Both the position numbers and the translations under genes were made by a program. Below the pieces are notes generated by a model. The model was given only the letters and a program-made list of their open reading frames with translations, searched no databases and was not told the DNA's origin. A stretch of 64,000 nt of DNA from Typhlomys cinereus. Taxonomy: Eukaryota; Chordata; Mammalia; Rodentia; Platacanthomyidae. How positions within the stretch are numbered: position 1 is the first letter of the stretch; every line of letters begins with the position of its first letter. This document shows, in pieces, positions 45,666 through 57,300 of this stretch. Where the stretch lies: the NCBI GenBank assembly GCA_023101885.1, contig JALPQD010000213.1:3223751-3287750 (forward strand). Direction: 5' to 3'.

Positions 45666-45999
45666 ATATCTCGGATCTTAACTGACTCCTGTTGCCAGAG
45701 CTGGGCTGGGCTGCTTCCCTCGTGCCTTGGTTTCCATTGCAAGGAACTTGGGTCCAAAGCTTTTCAGCTCACTTTGATTTAACAAAAACCACCTTTTGAG
45801 TTTCCGCAATAACCCTTCTCAGCTGCACTCCACCCTCAGGGCTGCAAGAGGAAGGCCTTTGCAAGTCGAAGTCTCAGGTGCCTGGTGGGTGTGGCTGACA
45901 CTGAGCAGAACAGGCCATCACCGAAGTAGAGGAACATTCTGGAGAAGGGAAGAGCACGCCTGTAAGGTGGAAAAGCTTTTTTTAAGGAATTTTATTAAA

Positions 46000-46145
46000 G
46001 AGGCACAGAGGAAGAAAGATCAAGTGTGCATGTGCAGGCACACATGCTACCTGCATGTGAATATTCAGAAGTCGATTCCTACCATGTGGGCGGTGAGGAT
46101 CAAAGTTTCCAGATGTACAGACGCCCGGCCTCACGAGCCATCTTG
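46000..46145 (-). repeat. B3-type SINE, antisense
   Basis: CAGAAGTCGATTCCTACC, TGTGGGCGGTGAGGATC and CACGAGCCATCTTGCC. Confidence 0.7.
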
Positions 46146-46691
46146 CCACTCCCTTCCTCAGTGTGCGTGGTGTCCACAGAGGCCGGAGGCCTTTGGGCAT
46201 CCGTGACGCCCACCTTGCCGAGGCTCCTGCTCCTGCTGCTGTGCTGGCGGGCCTGGGGCTCCCGGGGGATTCTCTGGTGTCCTCTCACCTTGCTGCAGGA
46301 GTGCCGAGGTGCCCGATGGGATCTGTCACTTCATGTGGCTCCTCACAGAGTCCAGTTCTGGGGCCGGGACTCTAGTGACCAGGCTTACAAGGTTAGGCCA
46401 GTTCCCTGGTTCCGAGCTGGTAAACATTGGCTAAAACTCACATGACCACATGCAGACACCGCCTGTGGTCTGGGACCCCCTGTACCTCCTGCAGTGAGCT
46501 TTTACATGGGCGCTGGCTATGCAGTGGAGACCCTGTGAAACTAGATTCCTCATCACTGGCCGTGGCCTGCTAGTCCTTTCTCCTCAATCAATGGTTTTCC
46601 ACATCCAGGGGGTAAGACGATGACTTTGCTTTGCATTTAGTTACCTTTTATAATTATTTCCTACATGTACAACACAGAATGGTGCTATTTT

Positions 46692-46727
46692 TAATATTTT
46701 TATTATTTATTCAATTGTGAGTGTATG

Positions 46728-46781
<54 letters not shown>

Positions 46782-46983
46782 ACTACGGACGAATTTGGGA
46801 ACCACCATGGACGCCTCCACCTCCTTGTTTACTCTGCCCCGGGATTCACAGGCTCCGCCCTACTAGGACCAGAAACACAGGCTGCCCCCGCTTCTGCCCA
46901 TCTATACGTGGGGTCTAGGATCCAAACTCAGGACCTTCCGCCTGCAAGGCAGAGGCTTAACCCCTGAGCCACCTCTCCAGCCC
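46692..46983 (-). repeat. B2-like CpG-rich SINE, antisense, with target duplication
   Basis: Shares GGACGAATTTGGGAACCACC, ATTCACAGGCTCCGCCC and GAGCCACCTCTCCAGCCC with the other copies. Both flanks carry GGTGCT...ATTTTTAA as an imperfect target duplication. It includes a 50-base GT run (46730-46779). Confidence 0.85.
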
Positions 46984-47209
46984 TGGTGCTGCTATTTTTA
47001 AAGTGTCCCACGAGGGCTCCTGAGTTTGGATCCCAAAGGTCCTCTCGGGCTCCTGCCCGGGCCTTTGATGCCTGCAGAGGCTGGCTGGGAAGAGATCAAG
47101 TCTCTGGTGCTGTTGCTATCATCAGATTCTTGTACTGTGGCTGACCCCTAAGCTGTTCTGTGCAAAAGACCGAGCATGTCAAAAGCCAACCCCCTTCCCC
47201 AACGATGTG

Positions 47210-47315
47210 ACCAGGCATGGTGACATCTAATAAACCCCATACTCAGGAGGATCACACATTAGGGCCACCCTGGTTTACGTGGGAAACTCTAGGCTTGCCT
47301 GTGCTACTGGAGACT
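47210..47315 (+). repeat. B1-like SINE
   Basis: CCAGGCATGGTGACATCTAA, ATACTCAGGAGGATCACAC and CACCCTGGTTTACGTGGG. Confidence 0.65.
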
Positions 47316-47319
47316 CAAA

Positions 47320-49660
47320 CATACCAACACGCAAGGCAAGTGAGTAGGTGCTAACAAAAGCCAGGAAGCGGGGCATCCTGCAGATGTGGCCAAAGGCCCA
47401 TCCACTCTCGGCCATTGCCCTCGCTGGTGTGATGGCCACACAAGCTCACCTGGGACTGTTCCTACTAATGGAACCTTCCAAACTGACCTGCTAAGGTCTC
47501 CCAAAGCCCACTGCAGCATAGCAAGACCACGAAGTCAGCTTTCCTCCAGGGGGCACCAATCCGCAGCTGACACATGGGCACTGTCTTGGTGTCTTCCCAG
47601 GCCCTGCGCAGTGTGGTGGGTTATTGGGCCAAACAAAACCATCTTTTTCCAAGGAAAGGGAAGTATCTCCGCTTGGGAATGAGGTGGTAGGTCAGTGGCT
47701 TCCTGCTGCATGCTTTCTTTGAACTGGCACCAACGAAACTATAAAATTCCCAATTTGGTTTTCTAAGATGACTTTACATCAGGCCAGCCAATGCTTCTAG
47801 CTGCTTCTCTGCAGTGCTGCGGGTCCAGATCTGCTGCTGGGCTATGGTATTCTTGGCAAGAGATCTTGTTTGCAAAGGGGGAAGTGGGAGGGCAACCTTA
47901 TCCTCAGACCAGAGAGAGGAAGCAGCCACAACCAGCCCTTTGACCCCGAGATCTGCTTTCTTCTGGCAGACACTGCAAAGGAAACCTTTGCTACGTGCTA
48001 GTAAGGTCTAAAGGGTTCACAGTTCATCCAACCCGGTAGCACTTCATAGATCCGCCTGCCAGGTAAGACTTCAGGATGAACCACCTTACCGCGTGTGTTG
48101 CTGGGGAATGCAGTGCTCACACATACGTGACAGCAGGTCACAGCACACACGGCCCACAAGCGCACTCGTAACTGCCAATGTGTAAAGGCTTCCCTCAGGC
48201 CGTCTTCTCTTCCTCACCACGCATGAGGGCCTTCCCAAGTCACTTATCAGGACAAACATGTTAAGGGGCAGCTACTCTGTTGTTGCCATGCCGAAGAGGA
48301 AGCCTTGCAGGGTTCTTGATTTTGACCACCAACCCCCCCAATGAAGTCTGTCCACACTCACAGTCTATGCAGACTGTAAAGTCCCTACCAATCCGTCCTA
48401 TGAGCAGAAGTGTCCCAACCCCAAGACGCTGTGATGACGTTATTTGGTAACGTTATTTGGTGGGAACTGACAGAAGTCAGCTCTTGAACTGCTTGACTTG
48501 AACGGCCTCTTCACTCCACCGTGGGGTGCAGCCAGTCCTCCAGCTGTGGCTCACAGCCACCACTGGGAGCTCACCTTGGCGCCAGCCATCCGCTCCTTTC
48601 TCCACCACTAGGTGCCACCAGGCACATCCGTGACCCTAGCGCTGTCGCACAGAGAACTTCAGATACCTTCCACTTATCTCCAGAACTTTCTTCTTGATTC
48701 CCTCCCACCTATATTAGGATTCGGAACACTTCTGAAAAAATTATTCCTACTAAAGGCAGTTTGTTGGGGGAGGGGCAAGTGTGGTTTATTGGTCAGTCAG
48801 TCCTTTGTATCAGAGACCAGAAAGTGTTCTATGTCCAGACTTTACTTGTTGGCACTGGGAGAAAAAGAGAAAGTGGAAAAAAATGGTGGTCACTGGATAG
48901 ATTCAAGTCTGCATTACTCTATCAAATGAAGGTCTGAAGCGCTCAGTAGACTCACCTGAAGTAAACCTAATGCTCCCTACAACGCAACGGCTACTAGTTA
49001 AACCCTCAGGTTAGGGTCAGACCCAGCGCCACCATTTTACCAGCTGGTGACTGGTAAGTCTCGTCACCTCCTGAACCTAGCTCCCTCAACAGCAGGGTAA
49101 CAAGTTCAGGGCTTGGAATGGTGCCTTTGAGACTCTCCTCGGCTACGGTAACCCAGGAACTACCTTCAATGCATTATGCTTACTCCATCCAATACAATTT
49201 CGCACCTAAAGAAAGAAGCTTGGCTCTAGCTACTTGCCATATGTTTATAAATTTAGCACCTAGACTTTAAAAAGGAACATTTTTGTATGACATCACCTTA
49301 TCGATTGAAGATTCACACCTGGTTCTCAGCCCAAGAAACAGGAAGCTGTTCTAAGGCCAAAGAAGAGAAAAACTGAAGTTACCAAGAGGTGGAACTTGCC
49401 TCAGGATTTTCTCCAAAAGTTCGGCAGCCATTAGGCAACGCGCCGTGCAGTCAGCACTCCGCGCTCACTCTCTGACCTGGCAAGGCCGACTCCTCTCACC
49501 CCTGTCTACTGGAACTTGGAATTCCGCGGCTTTTAGTCACAAGGAAAAACAGGTTGAGGATAAAAATGGACGCTGAAGCAGTGTCCAGAGAGCATGTAAC
49601 AAGAGCCCCTCACAGCTACAAGCATGGCAGCACTGAGGAAATCAGGCTAATTACTGAAGT
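47320..49660. other. unique intergenic DNA between the convergent genes
   Basis: No recognisable SINE or gene over 2.3 kb. A distal UBE2B 3' UTR could extend here, since a minus-strand AATAAA lies at 48785-48790. Confidence 0.45.
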
Positions 49661-49662
49661 GG

Positions 49663-49708
<46 letters not shown>
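49663..49708. repeat. CA microsatellite
   Basis: Pure (CA)n of about 45 bases. Confidence 0.95.
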
Positions 49709-49710
<2 letters not shown>

Positions 49711-49799
49711 CCATGAACAGAGCACCTGGGTCATGAGTCTAGTGAATTTCTATTAGTGTCAGTTTCCTAAGACTAAATATTATCCCCCAATTTATCCCC

Positions 49800-49910
49800 T
49801 CCCTTTTTAATTTTTGCCGTGCAGCCCAGGCTGGCCTCAAACACATCATCTTTCTGCCCCAACCCCTTGTGTGCTGGGGTGGTACATGCACAATTCTTGG
49901 CTTAGTCACT
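49800..49910 (-). repeat. B1-like SINE, antisense
   Basis: CAGCCCAGGCTGGCCTCAAA, CTTGTGTGCTGGGG and GGTACATGCACAATTC. Confidence 0.7.
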
Positions 49911-50149
49911 ATTAAGGGGACACCTCAGTACTGATCTGCTCCACAACTTGGCTTCTGAACAGAAGCTATGGGTGATTCTGCAGGCCCGTCTCCAGGACAG
50001 AAGCTAGTCCCTTGTTCTGGAAGCTGCTTCGGATCACAGGAAACTCAGAGGTTCTGAAATGGCTGTTTCACTACTAGAGAGACTACACAAGCGTTTCAAG
50101 AGAATTTACTTGTATATTTTCCATTTTCTATACTATTTGAAGGCATAAG

Positions 50150-51204
50150 ATAGCTCTGTATTAGCTTTCTACAATATTGTCTTTTAAATTTATTCAGTAA
50201 ACTAATATGCAGAACAACTTTTATACAACTCAGGAGATTAAAAAAAAATCTCCACAAGAGAAAGCAACTTGGCAGGCCCTGGTTTTAAACTTTTTCCCCC
50301 AGAACAAATAGGTAACGCAGTTGCAGTAAAAGGTAGTTTTTAAATAAGTCACACCAAGATTTCCCTCCTCCATGTGCCTTGCTCACTGCTGACACTGCAG
50401 CATGAACTGTTGGTGGATGCCTATGGTTTTACTTTCTTCGTGGATCAACCTGACACCAAGTCGCACCAGCTCTGCTCCTGGTAGAGGTGCCAGTTGAGAA
50501 GCTAAAAGGTACAGTTTAACGACGAGTAACATGTCAACGAGTGGCCTACATACAGAGTGGACAGAATCAAACCACGTACGTCTATCATTACTCAACCGAA
50601 ACGAACAGAGATACATTCAAAATAAACTTGGAGATCAGAATTGGTACTTAGAATCGAATTTGAAGACTTTCTTGATAAAATAGAAATATGTTCTTTTGAG
50701 ATTGGAAATGAAGCTATCAATTGATAGACAGCCAGAGACTTCTTAACCCCTCCTGCACAGATAAGGAAATACGTGACAAAGTCTCTTGCACTGAAGTTAT
50801 GTATTTTAACAGCTTTACATGTAATATTCATATATAAAAACTTTAAGTGCTTTTTTTCCAATTTAAAAATCTAAAGAATTCAAAAATAAGGCATTCAATA
50901 TTTGAAAAAAGTACAGATTTACAAAATGTGTATATTCTGTCATGAAAACTCCACACCAACATTATACACTTGGAAAAAAATACAAACAGGATATATTACA
51001 AATTTACGCAGCAATAACTTAGTTCACACCATGCAATAAAAAGTACACTAATCAAGACACACAAGCTTTTGTGGGTTCTAAACTGAAGGATGCTCTCTCT
51101 GCAGAACCCATAAAACCCGTGGTGCTTAGAATTTGTCAGCCTTTCTACTGGGAGGTGAAATATGCACAACGATGATGGAAAAGATTAACAGACCGGGTTG
51201 TCTA
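50150..51204 (-). other. UBE2B: UBE2B probable 3' UTR (proximal part)
   Basis: This AT-rich stretch just after the stop has unusually few repeats, as in conserved 3' UTRs. A minus-strand AATAAA lies at 50194-50189, giving a UTR of about 1 kb. Another hexamer at 48790-48785 could support a longer isoform. The extent is inferred. Confidence 0.55.
50189..50194 (-). terminator. candidate polyadenylation signal for UBE2B
   Basis: AATAAA on the minus strand, about 1.0 kb after the stop. It is the first canonical hexamer on this strand downstream of the CDS. Confidence 0.5.
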
Positions 51205-51333
51205 TTAGGAGTCATTCCAGCTTTGTTCAACAATGGCCGAAACTCTCTTCTCATATTCTCGCTTGTTCTCCTGATAAAGCTGTGCTGCTTGGCTATTCGC
51301 TGGACTGTTTGGATTCGGTTCATCCAGCAGAGA
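51205..51333 (-). CDS. UBE2B: UBE2B coding exon 6 (C-terminus and stop)
   Basis: This exon has 129 nt, acceptor cttccag|TCTCTGC, and ends in TAA. It encodes residues 111-152, including [19 protein letters not shown], and ends SWNDS. Confidence 0.97.
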   Translation of the reverse strand, partial: SLLDEPNPNSPANSQAAQLYQENKREYEKRVSAIVEQSWNDS

Positions 51334-54300
51334 CTGGAAGAGAGGGAAAGCATTTCTCAGAGGCACGCCCGCTGCGGCGCCATGAGGACGCAAACATGAC
51401 ACACAAGGCAATAATCCTCTGGGCTCCTGTCGACCGTGAGGTCTAAATACTTTCAGAAATGGCTGGGAAAAAACGTTTCCTGGTCGGCCAGACAGCTCAG
51501 AGGTAGGGCCTCTGCTCGACACACCCTCACTTGATCCCAGAAGCCACACGGTAGGAGAAGAGAAGTGGCTTCCACCCGTGCATGACATGAGCGTGAATGC
51601 TCTCTGCCCGCAATACATACATACAGCATAAAAGGCCTGGGTCAGTTAAAAAAGGTATCCTGAGGCCCCAACATCTGGAGGGTCCTGAGCCCTCCCTCTA
51701 CTTTCCAGGAACAGGAAACAGCACAGGCGGGAACAGCACTCACAGGCACACCAGACCTCCTCATGGCCAGGAAACCAACAGCTTCACGTGACTCAGATGG
51801 ACACCTGTCACCTTAGCAACCGTTGTTTACAGTTACACCACTGTTACTACTGGAGGTGCTCAGGCCTCAGGCCTGTCACGGAGCACTTCTGCTACTGAGC
51901 CACAGGCAGGCCTAACGCTTTACAAGTACTGCCAATAAACGGGGTGGGGGACAGAAGGTGGGGTATCCCTTGATGACGCACTGGGGAGGACCACACAGCC
52001 CTGATGGCTGGCGTGGAGTCTAAGCTGAGTCAGGACACATGAAGACAGAACGCAGACTATTTGGGAGGACAGAAACCACCAGCCAAAGGGTGAGCAGGGA
52101 GAAGGAGTGGGACGTGTCTTAACAAACACCCCAAAAGATGACCAAAATTAAAGCAGGATAGGAAAAAGTTGAAAACACACTCACAAACCACAATTACTCT
52201 CTGCTTCTCTTCAATCTATGTTAACCCCTATACCCACACGATTTTTGGCAAAGTGACTGTTGTTCCTTTCATTTCAAAACCAGAATTTCTCAGATCAGAC
52301 AACCCAGTGGTCTTTGCATTTCACATGTCAGAATATACGGTGGCTTTCTAAACATTTCTATTGCTTTTCAAGATTTCTTTCTCAGAGTTTCTCAATTACT
52401 ACTTGTGCATTGCAAGAACATGCAAGAACAATTAGGAATAATTGTGGCTAGATCATATGTGACCAACTAAGAAAAGTATATACCAGTCAGCTCAGTCCTG
52501 AGTCTGCCTTAGTCACGGGGGTGTGAGAAAGGTTAGTTTTCCCCTCTAAATGGTCTGCACCTTACAAGAATACTGAAAAGCAGACGTATCTGAACACACT
52601 TACCTGAATTGAAGTTAAGATAGAAGACACATCATATGTTGGACTCCATCGATTCTGAAGGATATCTAAACATATGCTACCATCAGCATACACTGAAAAG
52701 ACAAGACTCAAGTTGGTTACATACTAATTGGCAAATCTTACAGGAAAAAAATCTTGACCATAAGCACAATACCTGACCGATCAGAATTGTGGACGTTAGG
52801 CAGTAACTAAGCCTCGTGTCTTACGGGATCTGAGAAACATCTTTCATTGCCTACGTTACCCCCGAGGCTGAGGGAGGAACTGCTTCGCTCGCTGCTTTAG
52901 AGTGGGCAGGCAGCTCATGGCAGAGAGCCTGTCAGCAGGAGCAGGGCCCTGGGCCAAACCCCAAACCATGTCACCCCTCTAAATACTCTCCAGCTCTTGA
53001 CAAGGTGCTAACAGCTACAGCCATTCTAGAGATCGTTCTCAGGAAATAACATGCATTTATTTGTAGAATGTTCATAATTATATTGTCTGTGAGAGAAAAA
53101 CTAGAATCTACCTTGTGATTCATAAAAAGACATCTGGCGAACTAATGGTATATTCATGTCCGGGGTTCAGTTTAGTGGTACAGCATTGACAAAGCATGTG
53201 CAAAGCCCGAGACAGACTCCCCAGCAGCATAAATAAATAATTATATACCCAAATTATAGTACCTTGAAAATAAGTTATTTTAAAACTCCATCTAGTAATC
53301 CTATACTTTGGTTTAAAAAAGTATAAACACTGCTGTGGTCAGCCTGCATGGTTGCTGATATATTCACAACCAAACAGATTAAGGGAAACAAGGGTTTAAT
53401 GTTCTCTGACAATTCCTGGTTATAGCTCCGTGTCAAGCGTGGCAGGAGAGCTCACAGCAACCCCAGGGCCGCTGCACCATCTCAGTGGCAGCAAAGGAAC
53501 GATCCTCATGCCCCACCAGTATGTCTGGCTACGTATACCAAAGGATGCCAACCTTCTCAACAGTTTCCTCCACTTTATTCACCTACCTGGGGAGGCATTC
53601 CACCCACCTGGGCTGGGTCTTCCCCATCAGCTAGACAATCTCCTGCAGGTTTGCTCTGGGCTCAACTCAACTAATTCTCTATAAATGTGCCCAAAGCTCA
53701 AACCCTCAACCATCAGGTTGATACCTGTTATCTAACTATGGACAAACCTAGCTCTACTTTCTGAAAACAGTCACAGAAACGTTGTAAAACCCGTAGACAG
53801 CAGGTTGTCCACTGATGTAGAATCAATCACACATCATCCCTTTACACTCACAGAAAGACCCCTAAACTTAAATGAGCAAAGGTTACAAGAAGGTGGACCT
53901 TCCAAACTCCAGAGTAACCTAGGCGTGGTGGCTGAGCCTGGAGTCCCATCACTTGGGAGCATCAGAGTTCAAGTTCAGGCTGGGCTATGCAGGACCCTGT
54001 CTGTCCTCCATGGTTCCCTATGATAATCCAGGAATCTATGTGTAACAGATAAAAACTGCAATCCAGAAAGACCAAATTTACTTACAGAAATTACCCACCA
54101 TTCATTAACCGAGACAAGTAACAAAACAGCTTTTGATTCAATCATCCTCTTAATCCCTGGTACCTCAAAACATTTATTTCTAAGACTCTTCAAACAAGTG
54201 AAAACTACCAATTGGACACCAGCCAGCCAGACTATGGTACATCTACAACTTTAGTCATTAAAAGTCTGTAGCTCAACTCACTGACAGCTCGTTCTTAGCC

Positions 54301-57300
54301 CATGAGACAGGGAAAAGAAGGAGTTGAAAATCCAATATGGAAAAATGCTCATTTTATAAAAGTTTCATATTCAACACGACCCAAATTTTGTATAAACAAA
54401 TTTTTTGTTTAAGTGGGTTTTCTAGAGAATAGTCTCACTAAGTAGCTCAGTCTGACCTTCAACTTAGCAATCCTCCTACCTCAAATTACCAAGGCGAAGG
54501 GCTGGAGATGGTTCAGGAATTGTTCCCCTGGCACTGAACTTGCTACGTGGCTGAGGAAGACTCTGAACTCCTGATGCCTTCATCTCCCAAGTGCTGGGAT
54601 CCCAGGTGTGTGCATTGTGCACAGGTTTTGGGATCTGAATTCAGATCCTCACGCTCAAGTCAAGTGCCTTATCAGATATACCATCGCACTAAACCAAACC
54701 TATAGTTTTAAAAAGCTAAAACTCAGGTGAAAATTGTCCTACAAACAAAATATATATTTACTTTCAATTCAGGTATTATTAAAACAAAACTTTACCTCAA
54801 ATTTGGAAATGTTTAAGACTACCTAACAAGGACAAGGAAATTACATTTGAGAACATGTTAATTTTGAGAAGAAAATATTCCTAAAAGGAGGGATACAACT
54901 TTTCCATCATTCACAAAATCTAATAAACTGTGACTTACCATTTGGATGAAACATCTTGGATAAAAACCTAACAGTTGGTGGTTTATTTGGATACTCTTCA
55001 GAAAATTCTATTACTAGTTTAAAAGTACCTAGATAGGAAACAAACCAAAATAATTAACCACCACCACCACCATCTCAATCCCTTATCAGTAACCACACGA
55101 AAGTTAGCAGCAGAACTCTGGTTTAGCACACACAACGCCTATCACGTGGACCGCTAACCACAGCAATGGCTGCACTGGAGAACTAGCACTTTCATGGGCT
55201 ATTGGCTGGAGCGTTACCATCATGTTTTTATGGAAGGCAACTAGGCCTAGTTACTAATACATAAACGAGGAACTAGAAATGGCTTCTTACAGCTTAGAAG
55301 GGGTTGCCAAGTGATTCTCAGGGGCTACCATCTGCAAAGGCATAGGTACTAATGACAAAGGTCAGTCTATCTCATCCTGACTCCTTCACTCGAGAATATC
55401 AAGAATCATGAAGTCTGTGTATTGCTTATGGTTGATTACAGGCCAACATAGTATATATTTTGGTCAGTCTAAGTAAATAAGTAATGGTTAATGAAAATAA
55501 TGGTTTGTTACAAAGTCAACCTGCTCAGAGTGCACAATCTTAACTAAGGATGTTAACTATAGTTCTCTTCTGTTCCTACAAAATAGTCACTATCGATAGT
55601 TTTGTGTTAAAGCTTATTTAACAAGCTGGAGCCCTTTTTATTCAAAGGAAACCCACCTTATGGGTGGGCAAGTCATCCATCTATAACCCTGCGACAAGCT
55701 CAGCCCATCAGGACTCAGTTTTTTTTTATTATTTATTAAATTGTGTGTGCGCGCGCGCACGTGCGTGTGTAGAACCTCGGACGAATTCGTGAACCACTGT
55801 GGACCGCCTCCACCTCCCTCCTTGTTTATGCTGTCCCCGGATTCACAGGCTCCGCCCTACCAGGACCAGAAACGCAGGGCGGCCCGCTTCCGCCTGGCGT
55901 CGATACCTGGGGGTCTAGGATCCGAACTCAGGACCTTCCGCCTACTCTTATGAAGTAAACCAAACTTTACACCATTTTGAATGCCCTTACAAAACCCTTT
56001 CCCTATCAAGGCAGCCAACTTCAAACCACACTTTGGGGAGTCTACATTCTAAGCTCCAGGCTTTCATTTACAAAGAGCAGAGGTCCGAGTTCAATAATGC
56101 TGACATCTTCACCGATTCCATGTCTGGAAAATAACCTCTACTCCTTGACTTTCTGTTGTCTGCAAACTTGGGTTTGGCAAAGTTACAACTGTAACTCATA
56201 TGTGCACATTCACAAACATAAGGGCTGATTATGAGAGTAATGAAGTTAGTGTGCAGCCATTCGTTATCAATTTCCGAGCTGGGATCACACCAAGGGCTTC
56301 GAGTGTGCTCAGCCCACGGCCTCGCTGAGCTAGATCCCCAGTGCTCCATGTTCACAGCTTACTTACCATTTTTATTTTTAATTTTTTTCTCCCAATCAAT
56401 CATACAAGCTCAATAGATACCCTGGGTCTCCCCGTCCCTCCAACCCCCCCCCCACTTGCCATTTTAAAAATCACAGCAAACAAGACAGGAAGCAGCTGGC
56501 CCTGAGACTCTTGCTGGGGGACGCTAACAGCAACAGCCTCATGGTGGCCGGAACATGAGACAGGCTGGTGCAGAGTGCCTCGCCAGAGACGGCAGGAAGA
56601 CCTTCCACGCAGAACAGTAAAATTGGTGAAAATAACTAGGTTTTGTGGTTTGAATATTCATCTTTATTTTGGAAAACTTTGTTCTAATATCACTTAAAAA
56701 TAATGGCTTTTAACTAATTAGCTGGCAAATTCTCTGAAATGTGAATGGCTGGCTTTCATGTTTCAGTATGCGCAGCTTCCGACCAACCACTGGTCGGGCT
56801 GGAGATGGCTCAGGGTAAGACTGAGGCTGCCTCACAACCCACGGGTCATACCCACTGGTGGCAGCTGTGGGTGTAACTCAGCAGGAAACTATGGCAGGAT
56901 TCTATTTTCACAATTCCGACGAACAGCTTAGAGGAAGACAGCTGGTTCTTTTATCTGCTTCTCGCACTCAATCTGTTACAATACACTGTCTGCTTGAGTA
57001 CAGTCCATGAGGCTTATCTGGCCTCCTAAAAATGTATAATTGAGAAAAAAAGTATTTTCATAGCCTTTTGCGATAATTACACACAAAAGAAACCTTATTT
57101 AGAGCTTTGTGCAATGTTAATTCTAAAACCTCATCGACAAGTTCTGTGAACTTGGTTACACTAAAAAAGGCTGCTGTACCTGGGGTAAATCTCAGCCCAA
57201 GGCCATCCCAGCACACGCCCGGCCTCGGGGAGCTGGCAGCTGCAGGAGAGCTCTCCCCACAGCTGGCACTCGGCAGCGGCTCAGGCCTTCTTGTGCTTTC

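Larger units (their letters stand above)
52693..54938 (-). other. UBE2B: UBE2B intron 4
   Basis: This GT-AG intron has 2,246 nt. It holds an ID-like fragment (53160-53245), an LTR-like element (53334-53744), a B1 fragment (53915-54010) and antisense B4-type sequence (54400-54700). Confidence 0.85.

Noticed and set aside
48283..48330. Possible HMGN-type processed pseudogene (ATGCCGAAGAGGAAG)
   Set aside because: Similarity ends after five codons and nothing of the family follows.
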